From Scatavimonas merdigallinarum (lineage in GTDB: Bacteria; Bacillota; Clostridia; Oscillospirales; Acutalibacteraceae), in NCBI GenBank assembly GCA_018713055.1, contig DVFW01000015.1, forward strand, positions 1-45,596: a stretch of DNA of 45,596 nucleotides. Reading direction: 5' to 3'. The notes beneath the pieces are model-generated. The model was not told the DNA's origin. It did not search any database and worked only from the letters and a program-made list of their open reading frames with translations. The translations under genes and the position numbers were made by a program. Shown here one piece after another: positions 30,511 through 38,962 of this stretch. The stretch's first letter is position 1. Every line of letters begins with the position of its first letter.

Positions 30511-32277
30511 TTACTTTGCAAGCCTTTGCTTCAACGCCTGCAGCTGGTCGGCAAGTTCCTGCGGCAGTTTGCTGCCAAACTTTTTGTAAAATTCTTCAAT
30601 ACCCTGAGCTTCCTTCATCCACTTTGCATTGTCAACAGAAAGAATTTCTCCCAGCGTTTTTCTGTCAATATCCAGTCCTTCAATATTAATATCTTCCGGC
30701 TTGGGCACATAGCCAATTGCCGTTTCAACCGCATCTTTTTTACCTTCGCAGCGGTCAATAATCCATTCCAGCACACGGAAGTTATCGCCAAAGCCCGGCC
30801 AAAGGAAATTACCCTCGTCGTCCAGACGGAACCAGTTTACATTAAAAATCTTGGGTGCTTTGTCGCCCAGCAACCTGCCCATTTCAAACCAGTGCTTAAA
30901 ATAGTCGCCCATATGATAACCGCAAAACGGAAGCATAGCCATTGGGTCGCGGCGCACAACGCCTACGGCGCCTGTTGCGGCAGCCGTCGTCTCAGAAGCC
31001 ATAATGGAGCCCACAAATACACCGTTATCCCAATCTCTCGACTGGTATACAAGCGGCGTAGTCTGCGCCCTTCTTCCGCCAAAAATAATTGCAGAAATCG
31101 GCACGCCCTGCACATCGTCAAACTTATCACTGATACACGGGCAGTTTTTTGCCGGCGCTGTAAAACGACTATTTGGATGTGCCCCCTTTTCTGTGGACGT
31201 TTTTCCGTTCCAGGGGTTGCCCTTCCAATCTACCGCGTTTGTGGGCGGGTTCTTGTCCAGCCCCTCCCACCATACGGTATTATCATCCAGATTATGCACA
31301 ACATTTGTAAAAATGGTGCCCTTCCGGGTAGAAGCCAGCGCATTCGGATTAGATTTTGCATTTGTTCCCGGCGCAACGCCGAAAAACCCGTTTTCAGGAT
31401 TAATGGCCCAAAGCCTGCCGTCCGGCCCTTTGCGCATCCAGGCAATGTCGTCCCCAACGCACCAAACCTTATACCCTCTGGAAGTGTAGCCCTCCGGCGG
31501 AATGAGCATGGCAAGGTTGGTTTTGCCGCAGGCAGACGGGAAAGCGGCAGAAATATACTTAACCTCTCCCTGCGGGTTTTCTATCCCAAGGATAAGCATA
31601 TGCTCAGCCATCCATTCGTGATTTTTCCCAAGGTAAGACGCAATGCGCAGTGCAAAGCACTTTTTACCAAGCAGCACATTTCCACCGTAACCGGAATTAA
31701 CGGAAATAATATAATTATCCTCTGGAAAATGGCAGATATAGCGTTTTTCCGCATCAATATCGCAGCGGGAATGCAGCCCCTTTACCCAGTCTTCACTGTC
31801 GCCCAGCTGAGCCAAAACTGCAGACCCCACGCGCGTCATGATTGCCATATTCAGCACCACATAGATCGAATCGGTCACCTCTATGCCAATCTGTGCAAGC
31901 GGCGAACCGATCGGCCCCATAGAATAGGGAATAATATACATTGTGCGCCCTTTGTAGCTGCCCCTTGCAATATCAAAAAGCATTTTATAGGCTTCCTGCG
32001 GCTCTTTCCAGTTGTTGGTAGGACCTGCGTCCTCTTCCTTTCTGGAGCAGATAAAGGTTCTGTCCTCCACCCGCGCCACGTCGTTGACAGCTGTTCTGTG
32101 CAGATAACACCCCGGGAGCTTTTCTTCATTGAGCTTTATCAATTCGCCTGTGGAACAGGCCTGTGCACGCAACGTCCCAAGCTGTTCCTCAGAGCCGTCG
32201 ATCCATACTATTTTGTCAGGCGTAAGCAGTTCTTTCATTTCATCCAGCCATGCAAGAACCGACTTATTGTTTGTCAT
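30511..32277 (-). CDS. pckG: Phosphoenolpyruvate carboxykinase (GTP)
   Basis: Interconverts oxaloacetate and PEP using GTP/GDP; in anaerobes it often runs toward oxaloacetate for succinate formation or anaplerosis. The product is 588 residues, near the 600 of GTP-type enzymes (ATP types are about 530). The kinase P-loop lies in AAFPSACGKTNLA (244-256), with the adjacent reactive cysteine of the GTP class. GDDIAWMRKGPDGRLWAINP and GFFGVAPGTNAKSNPNA are the metal and PEP binding regions. AAAGGGG precedes the ATG. It is monocistronic with its own promoter and terminator. Confidence 0.95.
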   Translation of the reverse strand: MTNNKSVLAWLDEMKELLTPDKIVWIDGSEEQLGTLRAQACSTGELIKLNEEKLPGCYLHRTAVNDVARVEDRTFICSRKEEDAGPTNNWKEPQEAYKMLFDIARGSYKGRTMYIIPYSMGPIGSPLAQIGIEVTDSIYVVLNMAIMTRVGSAVLAQLGDSEDWVKGLHSRCDIDAEKRYICHFPEDNYIISVNSGYGGNVLLGKKCFALRIASYLGKNHEWMAEHMLILGIENPQGEVKYISAAFPSACGKTNLAMLIPPEGYTSRGYKVWCVGDDIAWMRKGPDGRLWAINPENGFFGVAPGTNAKSNPNALASTRKGTIFTNVVHNLDDNTVWWEGLDKNPPTNAVDWKGNPWNGKTSTEKGAHPNSRFTAPAKNCPCISDKFDDVQGVPISAIIFGGRRAQTTPLVYQSRDWDNGVFVGSIMASETTAAATGAVGVVRRDPMAMLPFCGYHMGDYFKHWFEMGRLLGDKAPKIFNVNWFRLDDEGNFLWPGFGDNFRVLEWIIDRCEGKKDAVETAIGYVPKPEDINIEGLDIDRKTLGEILSVDNAKWMKEAQGIEEFYKKFGSKLPQELADQLQALKQRLAK

Positions 32278-32576
32278 GATTACAATCCCCTTTCTATACG
32301 TTTATATGGGCCTTCAACACTGTCTTTTATTATAATACAATCGAAAAGATTTATCAATGTACAAATTGTGAATTTATAATCAGCTTCCTGCATTTTTTCT
32401 GTTAAAACGAATAATCTCTTGCAAAATCCTGCAAAATTTATATAAAATAGTCACTTTATTTAAACGAAAGCCTGCTTTTCGCAAGAAATAAATAAAAATC
32501 CTTCTATTGCAAAACAATACTATTCAAAAACAATAACATTGGGTCTGTGCGTAAAACTGAGAAGACGCCTTTGCAA
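32278..32576. other. Intergenic stretch between pckG and tsaD
   Basis: About 300 AT-rich bases. The left part carries the pckG promoter and a hairpin-free leader of about 45 bases. The right part, downstream of tsaD, shows no convincing terminator; only a weak GCGT/ACGC pairing near 32551. No RNA gene or small frame with an RBS was seen. Confidence 0.5.
32329..32357 (-). promoter_or_regulatory. Sigma-A promoter of pckG
   Basis: Minus-strand TTGATA (32357-32352), 17 bases, TATAAT (32334-32329). Predicted start about 32322. Confidence 0.85.
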
Positions 32577-33587
32577 TTATCCCTGTTCAATAGACATTGT
32601 GGCGCAGGCGTTCAGGGAAAGATCTGCCGTCCTTCCGTTTAAAAATTCGAAATATCCCTGCGCGCCCACCATAGCCGCATTATCACCACACAACGAAAGC
32701 GGCGGCATATACAGCTTATAATTCAGCTCTTTGCACGCGTTTTGCAAACGGTTGCGCAGCAGGGAATTTGCAGAAACGCCGCCCGCCGTTACAAGCGTTT
32801 TACTGCCCGTATTCTTTGCGGCTTTTAAAAAACGGTCTGTCAGGCAGTCCACCACCGCTTTGCGAAATGATGCGGACAAATCTTCCACCGGAAGCTCTTC
32901 CCCCTTTTGCATGGCATTATGAACAAGGTTAATCATCGCTGTTTTGAGCCCGGAAAAGCTAAAATCATACGGCGCGCCCTCCACGGTCGGGTGCGGCAGT
33001 CTGAACACCGCGTCATTTCCCTGCTGTGCAATCTTGTCCAGATAAACGCCGCCGGGATAAGGCATCCCCATTGTCCGCGCGGCCTTATCAAAAGCTTCAC
33101 CCGCGGCATCGTCGCGCGTTTTTCCTATTACATGCATCTGTGTATAGCCGTCCACCCTGATAATATGGCTGTGTCCGCCGCTGACCACTAGGCATAAAAA
33201 CGGTGGTTCAAGCGCGCTGTGAGCTATATAATTGGCTGCAATATGCGCGCGCAGATGGTGTACGGGGATCAGCGGTTTGCCCGCTGCAAGCGACAGCCCC
33301 TTTACATAATTTACGCCCACCAACAGCGCCCCAATCAACCCCGGCGCATATGTCACTGCAAACGCGTCTATGGCAGCAAGCGTACACTGTGCCTGTTCCA
33401 ACGCCTGCTGTGTTACCGCGCAGATCGCTTCTGCATGCCTGCGCGACGCAATTTCCGGCACTACGCCGCCATACAGCCTGTGTTCCTCTACCTGCGAAGC
33501 AACCACCGAAGACAAAACTGTTCTGCCGTCTTCTACTACGGCTGCGGCCGTTTCATCACAAGAGCTTTCTATCGCAAGAATTTTCAT
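32577..33587 (-). CDS. tsaD: tRNA N6-adenosine threonylcarbamoyltransferase TsaD
   Basis: Transfers threonylcarbamoyl to A37 of ANN-decoding tRNAs, together with TsaB and TsaE. The product of 336 residues has the ASKHA-fold signatures: AIESSCDETAAAVV at the start, the metal site HHLRAH (His111, His115), and VVSGGHSHIIRV and LVTAGGVSANSLLR further on. GGAGG precedes the ATG. It is the last gene of a minus-strand run alr-polA-phosphatase-rimI-tsaD. tsaB and tsaE, often neighbours of rimI and tsaD, are not in this window. Confidence 0.95.
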   Translation of the reverse strand: MKILAIESSCDETAAAVVEDGRTVLSSVVASQVEEHRLYGGVVPEIASRRHAEAICAVTQQALEQAQCTLAAIDAFAVTYAPGLIGALLVGVNYVKGLSLAAGKPLIPVHHLRAHIAANYIAHSALEPPFLCLVVSGGHSHIIRVDGYTQMHVIGKTRDDAAGEAFDKAARTMGMPYPGGVYLDKIAQQGNDAVFRLPHPTVEGAPYDFSFSGLKTAMINLVHNAMQKGEELPVEDLSASFRKAVVDCLTDRFLKAAKNTGSKTLVTAGGVSANSLLRNRLQNACKELNYKLYMPPLSLCGDNAAMVGAQGYFEFLNGRTADLSLNACATMSIEQG

Positions 33588-33608
33588 ATTTGTCCTCCGT
33601 TTTTCAGA

Positions 33609-34058
33609 TCAGTCAAAAAGTAGCGTTAAGATCAGTGCATCCTCTTTCGGCTGGGTATAAAACCCTTTGCGCCTGCCCGCCGTTTTAAAGCCTTCGCTGC
33701 GGTACAGGCTGATAGCCGGCTGATTGCTCTGGCGTACTTCCAGAGATAAAAATTTAGCGCCCATACCCAACGCAAACCCCTGTGCCATATGTAAAAGCGT
33801 GCGCCCCACACCTTTTTTTCTGTGGCCGGGGTGTACGGCAAGATTTGCAATGTACGCCTCGTCGCATACAATGTGCATACCTATGTATCCAATCGTTTCT
33901 CCTTCGTTTTGCGCTACAAAAAAATGCGCCGTGCCGTTTACAAGCTCTGACAAAAGCCCCTGTTCGCTCCAGGGCTTTGAAAAGCATAATGCTTCAAGCT
34001 GTGCAACTTCTTTTATATGCCTGCGTTCCATGGGAATAACGGTTATTTTCTTATTCAT
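33609..34058 (-). CDS. rimI: Ribosomal protein S18 alanine N-acetyltransferase RimI
   Basis: GNAT acetyltransferase of 149 residues. The acetyl-CoA loop is in VHPGHRKKGVGRTLL (RxxGxG/A), preceded by EAYIANLAV and followed by LEVRQSNQPAISLYRSEGF, the pattern of RimI. The genomic link to tsaD is widely conserved and supports the call. The first 8 bases overlap the end of the phosphatase gene, with AAGGA ahead of the ATG. Confidence 0.9.
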   Translation of the reverse strand: MNKKITVIPMERRHIKEVAQLEALCFSKPWSEQGLLSELVNGTAHFFVAQNEGETIGYIGMHIVCDEAYIANLAVHPGHRKKGVGRTLLHMAQGFALGMGAKFLSLEVRQSNQPAISLYRSEGFKTAGRRKGFYTQPKEDALILTLLFD

Positions 34059-34491
34059 CCGTCCTTTTTTGCTCCTGTTTTTTGATCAGCTCCAGAAGAG
34101 TAGCCAGCTGCCGGCGGATTTCTTTACAACATTGCGTGTAGGTTTCCAAATTACCGCCAAACGGGTCTGGAACATGAAGAATATAAATTTTATTTTTCGC
34201 AACACCAAGCTTCATAAGTGCCTGTGCATGCTGCATAGTCATAACCACAAAAAGGTCAGTCGATGCGAGGTCTTCTTGTAAAAGGCTTTTTGAGCGGTGT
34301 GCAGACAAATCTGCTCCCAGCGCTTTACAGGCCTTAACCGCATATTCCGCCGCGGGTTGTCCCGGCATGGCGGCAAGCCCGGCGCTGCTGGCGGTAAACG
34401 TTATCCCGCTATCTTGCGCCATCTGTGTAAACAAAGCCTGCGCCATGGGGCTGCGGCAGGTATTGCCCGTACATATAAACGTAATGTTCAA
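34051..34491 (-). CDS. Low-molecular-weight protein tyrosine/arginine phosphatase
   Basis: Acid-phosphatase-fold enzyme with the P-loop CTGNTCRSP (C-x5-R) close to the N-terminus and the general acid in DPFGG. The frame is open to 34617 within polA, but that would add 42 residues overlapping the 3' end of polA with no RBS. I choose the TTG at 34491: GGAGG lies 11 bases ahead and the product (146 residues, beginning NITFICTG) has the size and start usual for the family. In Firmicutes such genes near tsaD/rimI resemble YwlE, which removes phosphate from arginine; the sequence alone does not decide between Tyr and Arg. Confidence 0.85.
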   Translation of the reverse strand: MNITFICTGNTCRSPMAQALFTQMAQDSGITFTASSAGLAAMPGQPAAEYAVKACKALGADLSAHRSKSLLQEDLASTDLFVVMTMQHAQALMKLGVAKNKIYILHVPDPFGGNLETYTQCCKEIRRQLATLLELIKKQEQKRTDE

Positions 34492-34585
34492 AATACTTTC
34501 ATCCTCCGCTTTTTCTGTCAGATACTGCCAAACCCGCCTGAACAATCCAAAAAGGGCCAAAGCAGACCAATTTATAATTATATTT

Positions 34586-37189
34586 TTAACCTTTTGCGTC
34601 AAACCACGTTCTTCCAATCGCCGCCTGGGCTACAAGCGGTACACGCAGCTTGCAGGCAGCTTCCATCTCCTCCTGCAAAAGCATGGCCGCCCGCATTGCC
34701 TCGTCTGCAGGTGCTTCCACCAGCAGCTCGTCATGCACCTGCAAAATCAAACGGGCTCGCATGCCCTCCTTTCGCAGGCGGCGGTCTACGCGGATCATCG
34801 CAATTTTTATAATATCCGCGGCCGTTCCCTGTATGGGCATATTTCTTGCAACACGTTCACCAAAGGAGCGCAGATTAAAATTGCTGGAGGCAAGCTCCGG
34901 CAAATACCGACGTCTGCCGTATAGCGTTTCCACATAACCGTCACTTTTCGCTTTTTCGACAATGTGGCGCATATACGCATCCACGCCGCTGTAATGTTTT
35001 AAATACGCCTGAATATAGTTAGCTGCTTCCTTTCTGGTAACGCCAATATCCTTGGAAAGGGAAAACGCGCCAATGCCGTATACAATTCCAAAATTTACCG
35101 CCTTTGCACGGCTGCGCATAATGGGCGTTACCATAGAAAGCGGTATATTAAACACCTGCGAAGCCGTGATGGCATGGATATCCTCTTCGTTTTGAAACGC
35201 CTGGATCATAGCCTTGTCGTCTGCCAGATCTGCCAGAACGCGCAGCTCAATCTGCGAATAATCTGCATCTACCAGCAGCCAGCCTTCTTTTGCACAGAAA
35301 AAGCGGCGCATCTCTTTGCCCTGCTGAGTGCGCACCGGAATGTTCTGCAAGTTTGGTTCTGTCGAGCTGATTCTGCCGGTACGCGTTTCTGTCTGATTAA
35401 AACTGGAATGGATACGCTCGTCCTGTGCGATCACCTTCAGCAGTCCGTCGCAATATGTGGATTTCAGCTTGGCAAGCGCGCGGTATTCCAGCACATGCGC
35501 AACAGCCGGATGGTCGTTTTTCAGATTTTCCAATACCTCTGCACTGGTGGAATAGCCGCTTTTTGTCTTCTTTCCAACAGGCAGCATCAACTTTTCAAAC
35601 AGCGCTTCCCCCAGTTGCTTGGGGGAATTGATATTAAACGTATAACCAACTTCGTCATACACCGTCTGCTGTATTTCCGCAAGCCTTGCCTCCAAAGACT
35701 TCCCATATTGCGCAATTCCCTGTGCATCCACCATAAAGCCTGTGTTTTCCATTCTGGAAAGCACGTCTGCAAGCGGAATCTCAATTTCCTGCAAGAGTTT
35801 TTCCTGTCCGTTTACTTCAATTTTGCGCGCAAGCGCCTGTATAAGCGCCGGCAACGCGGCCGCTTCTTCTGCAAAAGGAAGCCGCTGTTCTTCCTCCTGT
35901 TGCACTCTTGGTGCGGAAACGGCATATTCCTCCAACAAACGGGACACTGCATAGGAATTGGCCGAAGGGTTTAAAAGATAAGCCGCCAGCATTGTGTCAA
36001 ACCCTGCATTTTCAGCCGTAATATCCATTTTGTGCAGCGCAGATAATACCGGTTTGATGTCGTGCGTTTGTTTTTTAATGGTACGGTTTTCAAACAACGC
36101 CTTTAAAAAAGCGGAAAAGCCCGGCTGGTTTTGTACAATTTCAACCCGCCCGTCAAGCGCAAATGCAAGCGCGTTGGTCTGCCCGTTTTCCATATCTACA
36201 GCAAAGGTAGCAACGCCCTGCGCGATCACTGCATTTAACAGCTGCTGCAAATCCTTCGCATAAACAATATCCCAAGGTTTTTCCTGTTTCTGCGGCGTGG
36301 ATTGGGGCATAGTGTCCGCATTGCGAAGCCCCATTTTGTCAATTAAAGAAAACAACTCCAGCTCCGCCATCAGGCGCACCGCGCCTGCATGATCACCGGG
36401 TGCAGGGATATAATGCGCAAGCTCTGTATCAATCGGCGCCGTTTTACAAATGGTACCCAGGCGCCGGCTTAAATACGCGTTGTCTTTGTCTTCCAAAAGC
36501 TTGCGGCGTACGCTATCTTTTATATCGGCAGTATCAATCTTTTGATAAACCGTATCCAGGTCTTGAAAGCGTATAATTAAATCTGCCGCGCCCTTTGGCC
36601 CAATCCCTCTGACGCCTGGAATATTATCGGAACTGTCCCCCTGCAGAGCCTTAATATCAATCAGCTGCGCCGGCTCCACACCATAATCTTCTTTGATTTT
36701 CGCCCGGTCGTACACAGTTACCTCCGGCCTTCCCATCTTCGTTGCGGCAAGGCGCACGGTTACATAATCCGACACAAGCTGCAGGCTGTCCCGGTCCCCT
36801 GTGGCAATCACGCATGTGTTCCCCGTTTTTTCACAGGCGGCCGCAAGCGTGCCAAGAATATCGTCGGCTTCATAGCCCTCACACTCTACAATCTTATACC
36901 CCAAAAGCGCCAGCAGCCTTTTCAGCACCGGCAGCTGCTGGGCCAGCTCTTCCGGCATACCCTTGCGCTGCGCTTTGTAGCCTGCATATTCCCTGTGCCG
37001 GAACGTAGGGGCGCGCATATCGAAGGCCACCGCCACACCCTGCGGCTCTACGGTTTCTGCAATCTTGCGAAACATGGTCAAAAAACCGTAAATGGCATTT
37101 GTATAGCGGCCGTCTTTGGTAGTCAATAGTTTGATTCCGTAAAATGCGCGGTTTAAAATGCTGTTTCCGTCCAGCACAAGAAGCTTCAT
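34586..37189 (-). CDS. polA: DNA polymerase I
   Basis: Repair and Okazaki-fragment polymerase of 867 residues. Order: 5'-3' exonuclease/FEN domain (about 1-290; GYEADDILGT, GDSSDNIPGV), a vestigial 3'-5' exonuclease domain (about 305-460) and the family A polymerase domain with motif A DADYSQIELR (Asp641), motif B RSRAKAVNFGIVYG and motif C VHDELLVEA (His819-Asp820). In the exonuclease domain Asp332-Met-Glu334 resembles motif I, but the motif III YxxxD position reads FAEEAAALP, so proofreading is probably lost, as in Bacillus PolA. AAGGAGT precedes the ATG. Follows alr closely. Confidence 0.95.
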   Translation of the reverse strand: MKLLVLDGNSILNRAFYGIKLLTTKDGRYTNAIYGFLTMFRKIAETVEPQGVAVAFDMRAPTFRHREYAGYKAQRKGMPEELAQQLPVLKRLLALLGYKIVECEGYEADDILGTLAAACEKTGNTCVIATGDRDSLQLVSDYVTVRLAATKMGRPEVTVYDRAKIKEDYGVEPAQLIDIKALQGDSSDNIPGVRGIGPKGAADLIIRFQDLDTVYQKIDTADIKDSVRRKLLEDKDNAYLSRRLGTICKTAPIDTELAHYIPAPGDHAGAVRLMAELELFSLIDKMGLRNADTMPQSTPQKQEKPWDIVYAKDLQQLLNAVIAQGVATFAVDMENGQTNALAFALDGRVEIVQNQPGFSAFLKALFENRTIKKQTHDIKPVLSALHKMDITAENAGFDTMLAAYLLNPSANSYAVSRLLEEYAVSAPRVQQEEEQRLPFAEEAAALPALIQALARKIEVNGQEKLLQEIEIPLADVLSRMENTGFMVDAQGIAQYGKSLEARLAEIQQTVYDEVGYTFNINSPKQLGEALFEKLMLPVGKKTKSGYSTSAEVLENLKNDHPAVAHVLEYRALAKLKSTYCDGLLKVIAQDERIHSSFNQTETRTGRISSTEPNLQNIPVRTQQGKEMRRFFCAKEGWLLVDADYSQIELRVLADLADDKAMIQAFQNEEDIHAITASQVFNIPLSMVTPIMRSRAKAVNFGIVYGIGAFSLSKDIGVTRKEAANYIQAYLKHYSGVDAYMRHIVEKAKSDGYVETLYGRRRYLPELASSNFNLRSFGERVARNMPIQGTAADIIKIAMIRVDRRLRKEGMRARLILQVHDELLVEAPADEAMRAAMLLQEEMEAACKLRVPLVAQAAIGRTWFDAKG

Positions 37190-37235
37190 ATGCTTTTACT
37201 CCTTCCATCCATCGCCCGGCATACTGCCTGCATAT

Positions 37236-38426
37236 TTATAGATTGTCTGCAAGCGTAACTGCATGGACCACCTCGCCGTTTTCCACATAAACCCTTGCCA
37301 CACGCTTGCCCACAAGACATGTAACCTCATAGTTAATCGTATTGCTCCATCGCGCAATGTCGTCCGCCGTAGGGGCATTCTTTTCCCCCGTTCCAAACAA
37401 TGTAACCGTATCGCCCATTTGTACACCCTTGATTTCGGTCACATCTGCAATCAGCTGATCCATACAAATCCTGCCCACAATTTTCGCCTGACGGCCGCGT
37501 ATGCCCACACGCCCCTCTTTTGCAAGCGCGCGGATATAGCCGTCTGCATAGCCCACCGGAACTGTCGCCAGGCGCATTGCCTGCCCGGCGGTAAATGTCC
37601 TTCCGTAACTCACGTCTGCGCCGGGTTGCACAGTCTTAACATGCGAAACCACCGATTTAAGCTCCATGGCAGGCAACAGTTCAAGCTTTCCCTTCAAATT
37701 TGGCGATGGAGAAAGGCCATACAAAATGATCCCCGCCCTTATCATGTCCAGATGCGTCTGCTTATAATCGATTACCGCGCCGCTGTTTGCGCAATGGCGA
37801 ATGGCAAAACAAATACCTCTTTTTTCAAGCGCTTCAACTACATGCATAAAGCATGCAAACTGCTGCAACGTAAAGGATTTTCCTGCCCGGCCCTCATCCG
37901 CTACGGAAAAATGCGTAAAAATCCCCTGCGGTACCAGCCCTTCATACCTGCAGATCTGCTCGGCTTCATCTATGGAATGCGCATCGCGTGCAAAGCGTTG
38001 GCACATTAAACCAATACGGCTCATGCCGGTGTCCAGTTTTAAATGGATTTGTATTTTTACGCCCGCCTGCCGTGCGCTTTTTGACAAAGCCTGCGCATAA
38101 TCGTTTGAATAAACTGTCTGTGAAATATTCTGCCTGCTCAAAAGGGCGGCGCAGTCGCACGGCGTATATCCCAGGATCAAAATCGGCAGCCTGATCCCCG
38201 CATTGCGAAGCTGCATAGCCTCTTCTATATTCGAAACGGCAAACCAGTCTGCCCCCAGCTTTTCGTACAGTTTTGCAAGCTCTACGGCCCCATGGCCATA
38301 GCCGTCCGCTTTGATGACGCAGCAAACCATTGCATGTTTGTCCGTATGCTGCCGGATTACATGGTAATTGTGCGCAATATGGTCTAGATTAATCTCCGCC
38401 CATGTTCGTCTGACAAAGGTATTCAT
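37236..38426 (-). CDS. alr: Alanine racemase
   Basis: PLP-dependent enzyme that makes D-alanine for peptidoglycan. The product is 396 residues. The PLP lysine is Lys39 in VIKADGYGHGAVELAK, and the catalytic tyrosine is in VSYGRTF near 270; VPVGYADGYIRAL and the ending GRICMDQLIADVTEI are also typical. GGAGG lies 11 bases ahead of the ATG. A consensus promoter stands upstream, and alr probably leads the polA-phosphatase-rimI-tsaD transcript since the gaps downstream are short. Confidence 0.94.
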   Translation of the reverse strand: MNTFVRRTWAEINLDHIAHNYHVIRQHTDKHAMVCCVIKADGYGHGAVELAKLYEKLGADWFAVSNIEEAMQLRNAGIRLPILILGYTPCDCAALLSRQNISQTVYSNDYAQALSKSARQAGVKIQIHLKLDTGMSRIGLMCQRFARDAHSIDEAEQICRYEGLVPQGIFTHFSVADEGRAGKSFTLQQFACFMHVVEALEKRGICFAIRHCANSGAVIDYKQTHLDMIRAGIILYGLSPSPNLKGKLELLPAMELKSVVSHVKTVQPGADVSYGRTFTAGQAMRLATVPVGYADGYIRALAKEGRVGIRGRQAKIVGRICMDQLIADVTEIKGVQMGDTVTLFGTGEKNAPTADDIARWSNTINYEVTCLVGKRVARVYVENGEVVHAVTLADNL

Positions 38427-38472
38427 CCTGACTGGTTCCTCCGCTTTTTGTTTTATTCCCTTATAAATATGT

Positions 38473-38501
38473 ATTATATGCCTCTGTTACATTTCCGTCA
38501 A
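38473..38501 (-). promoter_or_regulatory. Sigma-A promoter of alr
   Basis: Minus-strand TTGACG (38501-38496), 17 bases, TATAAT (38478-38473); near-consensus. Predicted start about 38466. Confidence 0.85.
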
Positions 38502-38557
38502 CCATCATACCCGGCTGCTTTTCTACCTGCAGTTTGCATGCCTTGGTACCGCTTTTC

Positions 38558-38588
38558 CCTGTTTTTTAATAAAACATTAAAAAACAGG
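38558..38588. repeat. Perfect 13-bp inverted repeat
   Basis: CCTGTTTTTTAAT (38558-38570) and its exact complement (38576-38588) around a five-base loop, immediately before the distal NrdR-like box. No gene on either strand ends here, so it is not an obvious terminator. Confidence 0.55.
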
Positions 38589-38589
38589 C

Positions 38590-38605
38590 ACACAATATAT
38601 TGTGC
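38590..38605. promoter_or_regulatory. NrdR-like box 1 (distal)
   Basis: ACACAATATATTGTGC matches the NrdR consensus acaCwAtATaTwGtgt at nearly every position, with a perfect CACAATATATTGTG palindrome. It is about 255 bases upstream of the promoter-proximal box. Confidence 0.6.
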
Positions 38606-38713
38606 GTGTGCTTTTTCTGTATTGCACAGGCTGAAAAGAGCACAACCGTGCATACGTATGCCAAAAGACTTTTTACACTCCATAAAAATAAATTGAGAAT
38701 TATTATTATTTTA

Positions 38714-38729
38714 TAACTATATATTGTGG
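38714..38729. promoter_or_regulatory. NrdR-like box 2 (intermediate)
   Basis: TAACTATATATTGTGG matches the core ACTATATATTGTG of the NrdR consensus with differences at the outer two positions of the left half. Lies in AT-rich DNA, so chance similarity is possible. Confidence 0.45.
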
Positions 38730-38837
38730 TTTTTAAAAAAACAAACTCAATAAATTGTTTAATTCTTCTTTCTCATTAAGTCTGCCTTTTCTTCACTTTT
38801 GCACGAAAAACAACCTTTAAAACCGTCAATTTTACTA

Positions 38838-38866
38838 TTGACTATCCCCTATATATGGACTATACT
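38838..38866 (+). promoter_or_regulatory. Sigma-A promoter of nrdD
   Basis: TTGACT (38838-38843), 17 bases, TATACT (38861-38866). Predicted start about 38873. One NrdR-like box lies within the spacer and another just after the start, so repressor binding would block polymerase. Confidence 0.85.
38846..38861. promoter_or_regulatory. NrdR-like box 3 in the nrdD promoter spacer
   Basis: CCCCTATATATGGACT has the TATATAT core but imperfect flanks. Its centre is 43 bases (about four helical turns) from the next box, a spacing compatible with paired NrdR sites. Confidence 0.6.
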
Positions 38867-38888
38867 GTTTAAACGTTGGAAGTCGTGG

Positions 38889-38904
38889 ACACTATATATA
38901 GTGA
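38889..38904. promoter_or_regulatory. NrdR box 4, downstream of the nrdD start site
   Basis: ACACTATATATAGTGA matches the NrdR consensus at 15 of 16 positions. It lies about 16 bases after the predicted transcription start. Confidence 0.8.
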
Positions 38905-38962
38905 TGTGGAGAATAGGAACAACAATTTCGGTGTGACCACGCACGAAAAGGAGAATCAGAAC

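Larger units (their letters stand above)
38427..38962. other. Divergent alr-nrdD intergenic region
   Basis: This 536-base, AT-rich stretch holds the alr promoter, a perfect inverted repeat, four NrdR-like boxes and the nrdD promoter, each listed separately. I find no small gene or RNA gene in it. The only frames present are short and lack ribosome binding sites. Confidence 0.6.

Noticed and set aside
30499..32379. 626-residue plus-strand frame opposite pckG
   Set aside because: Antisense shadow of PEP carboxykinase caused by codon bias; no RBS, and its translation (many Cys, His, Arg) matches nothing.
38876..38962. Upstream extension of NrdD by 29 residues
   Set aside because: It starts at a TTG next to the predicted transcription start and runs through an NrdR box; the ATG at 38963 has a good RBS and gives a normal N-terminus.
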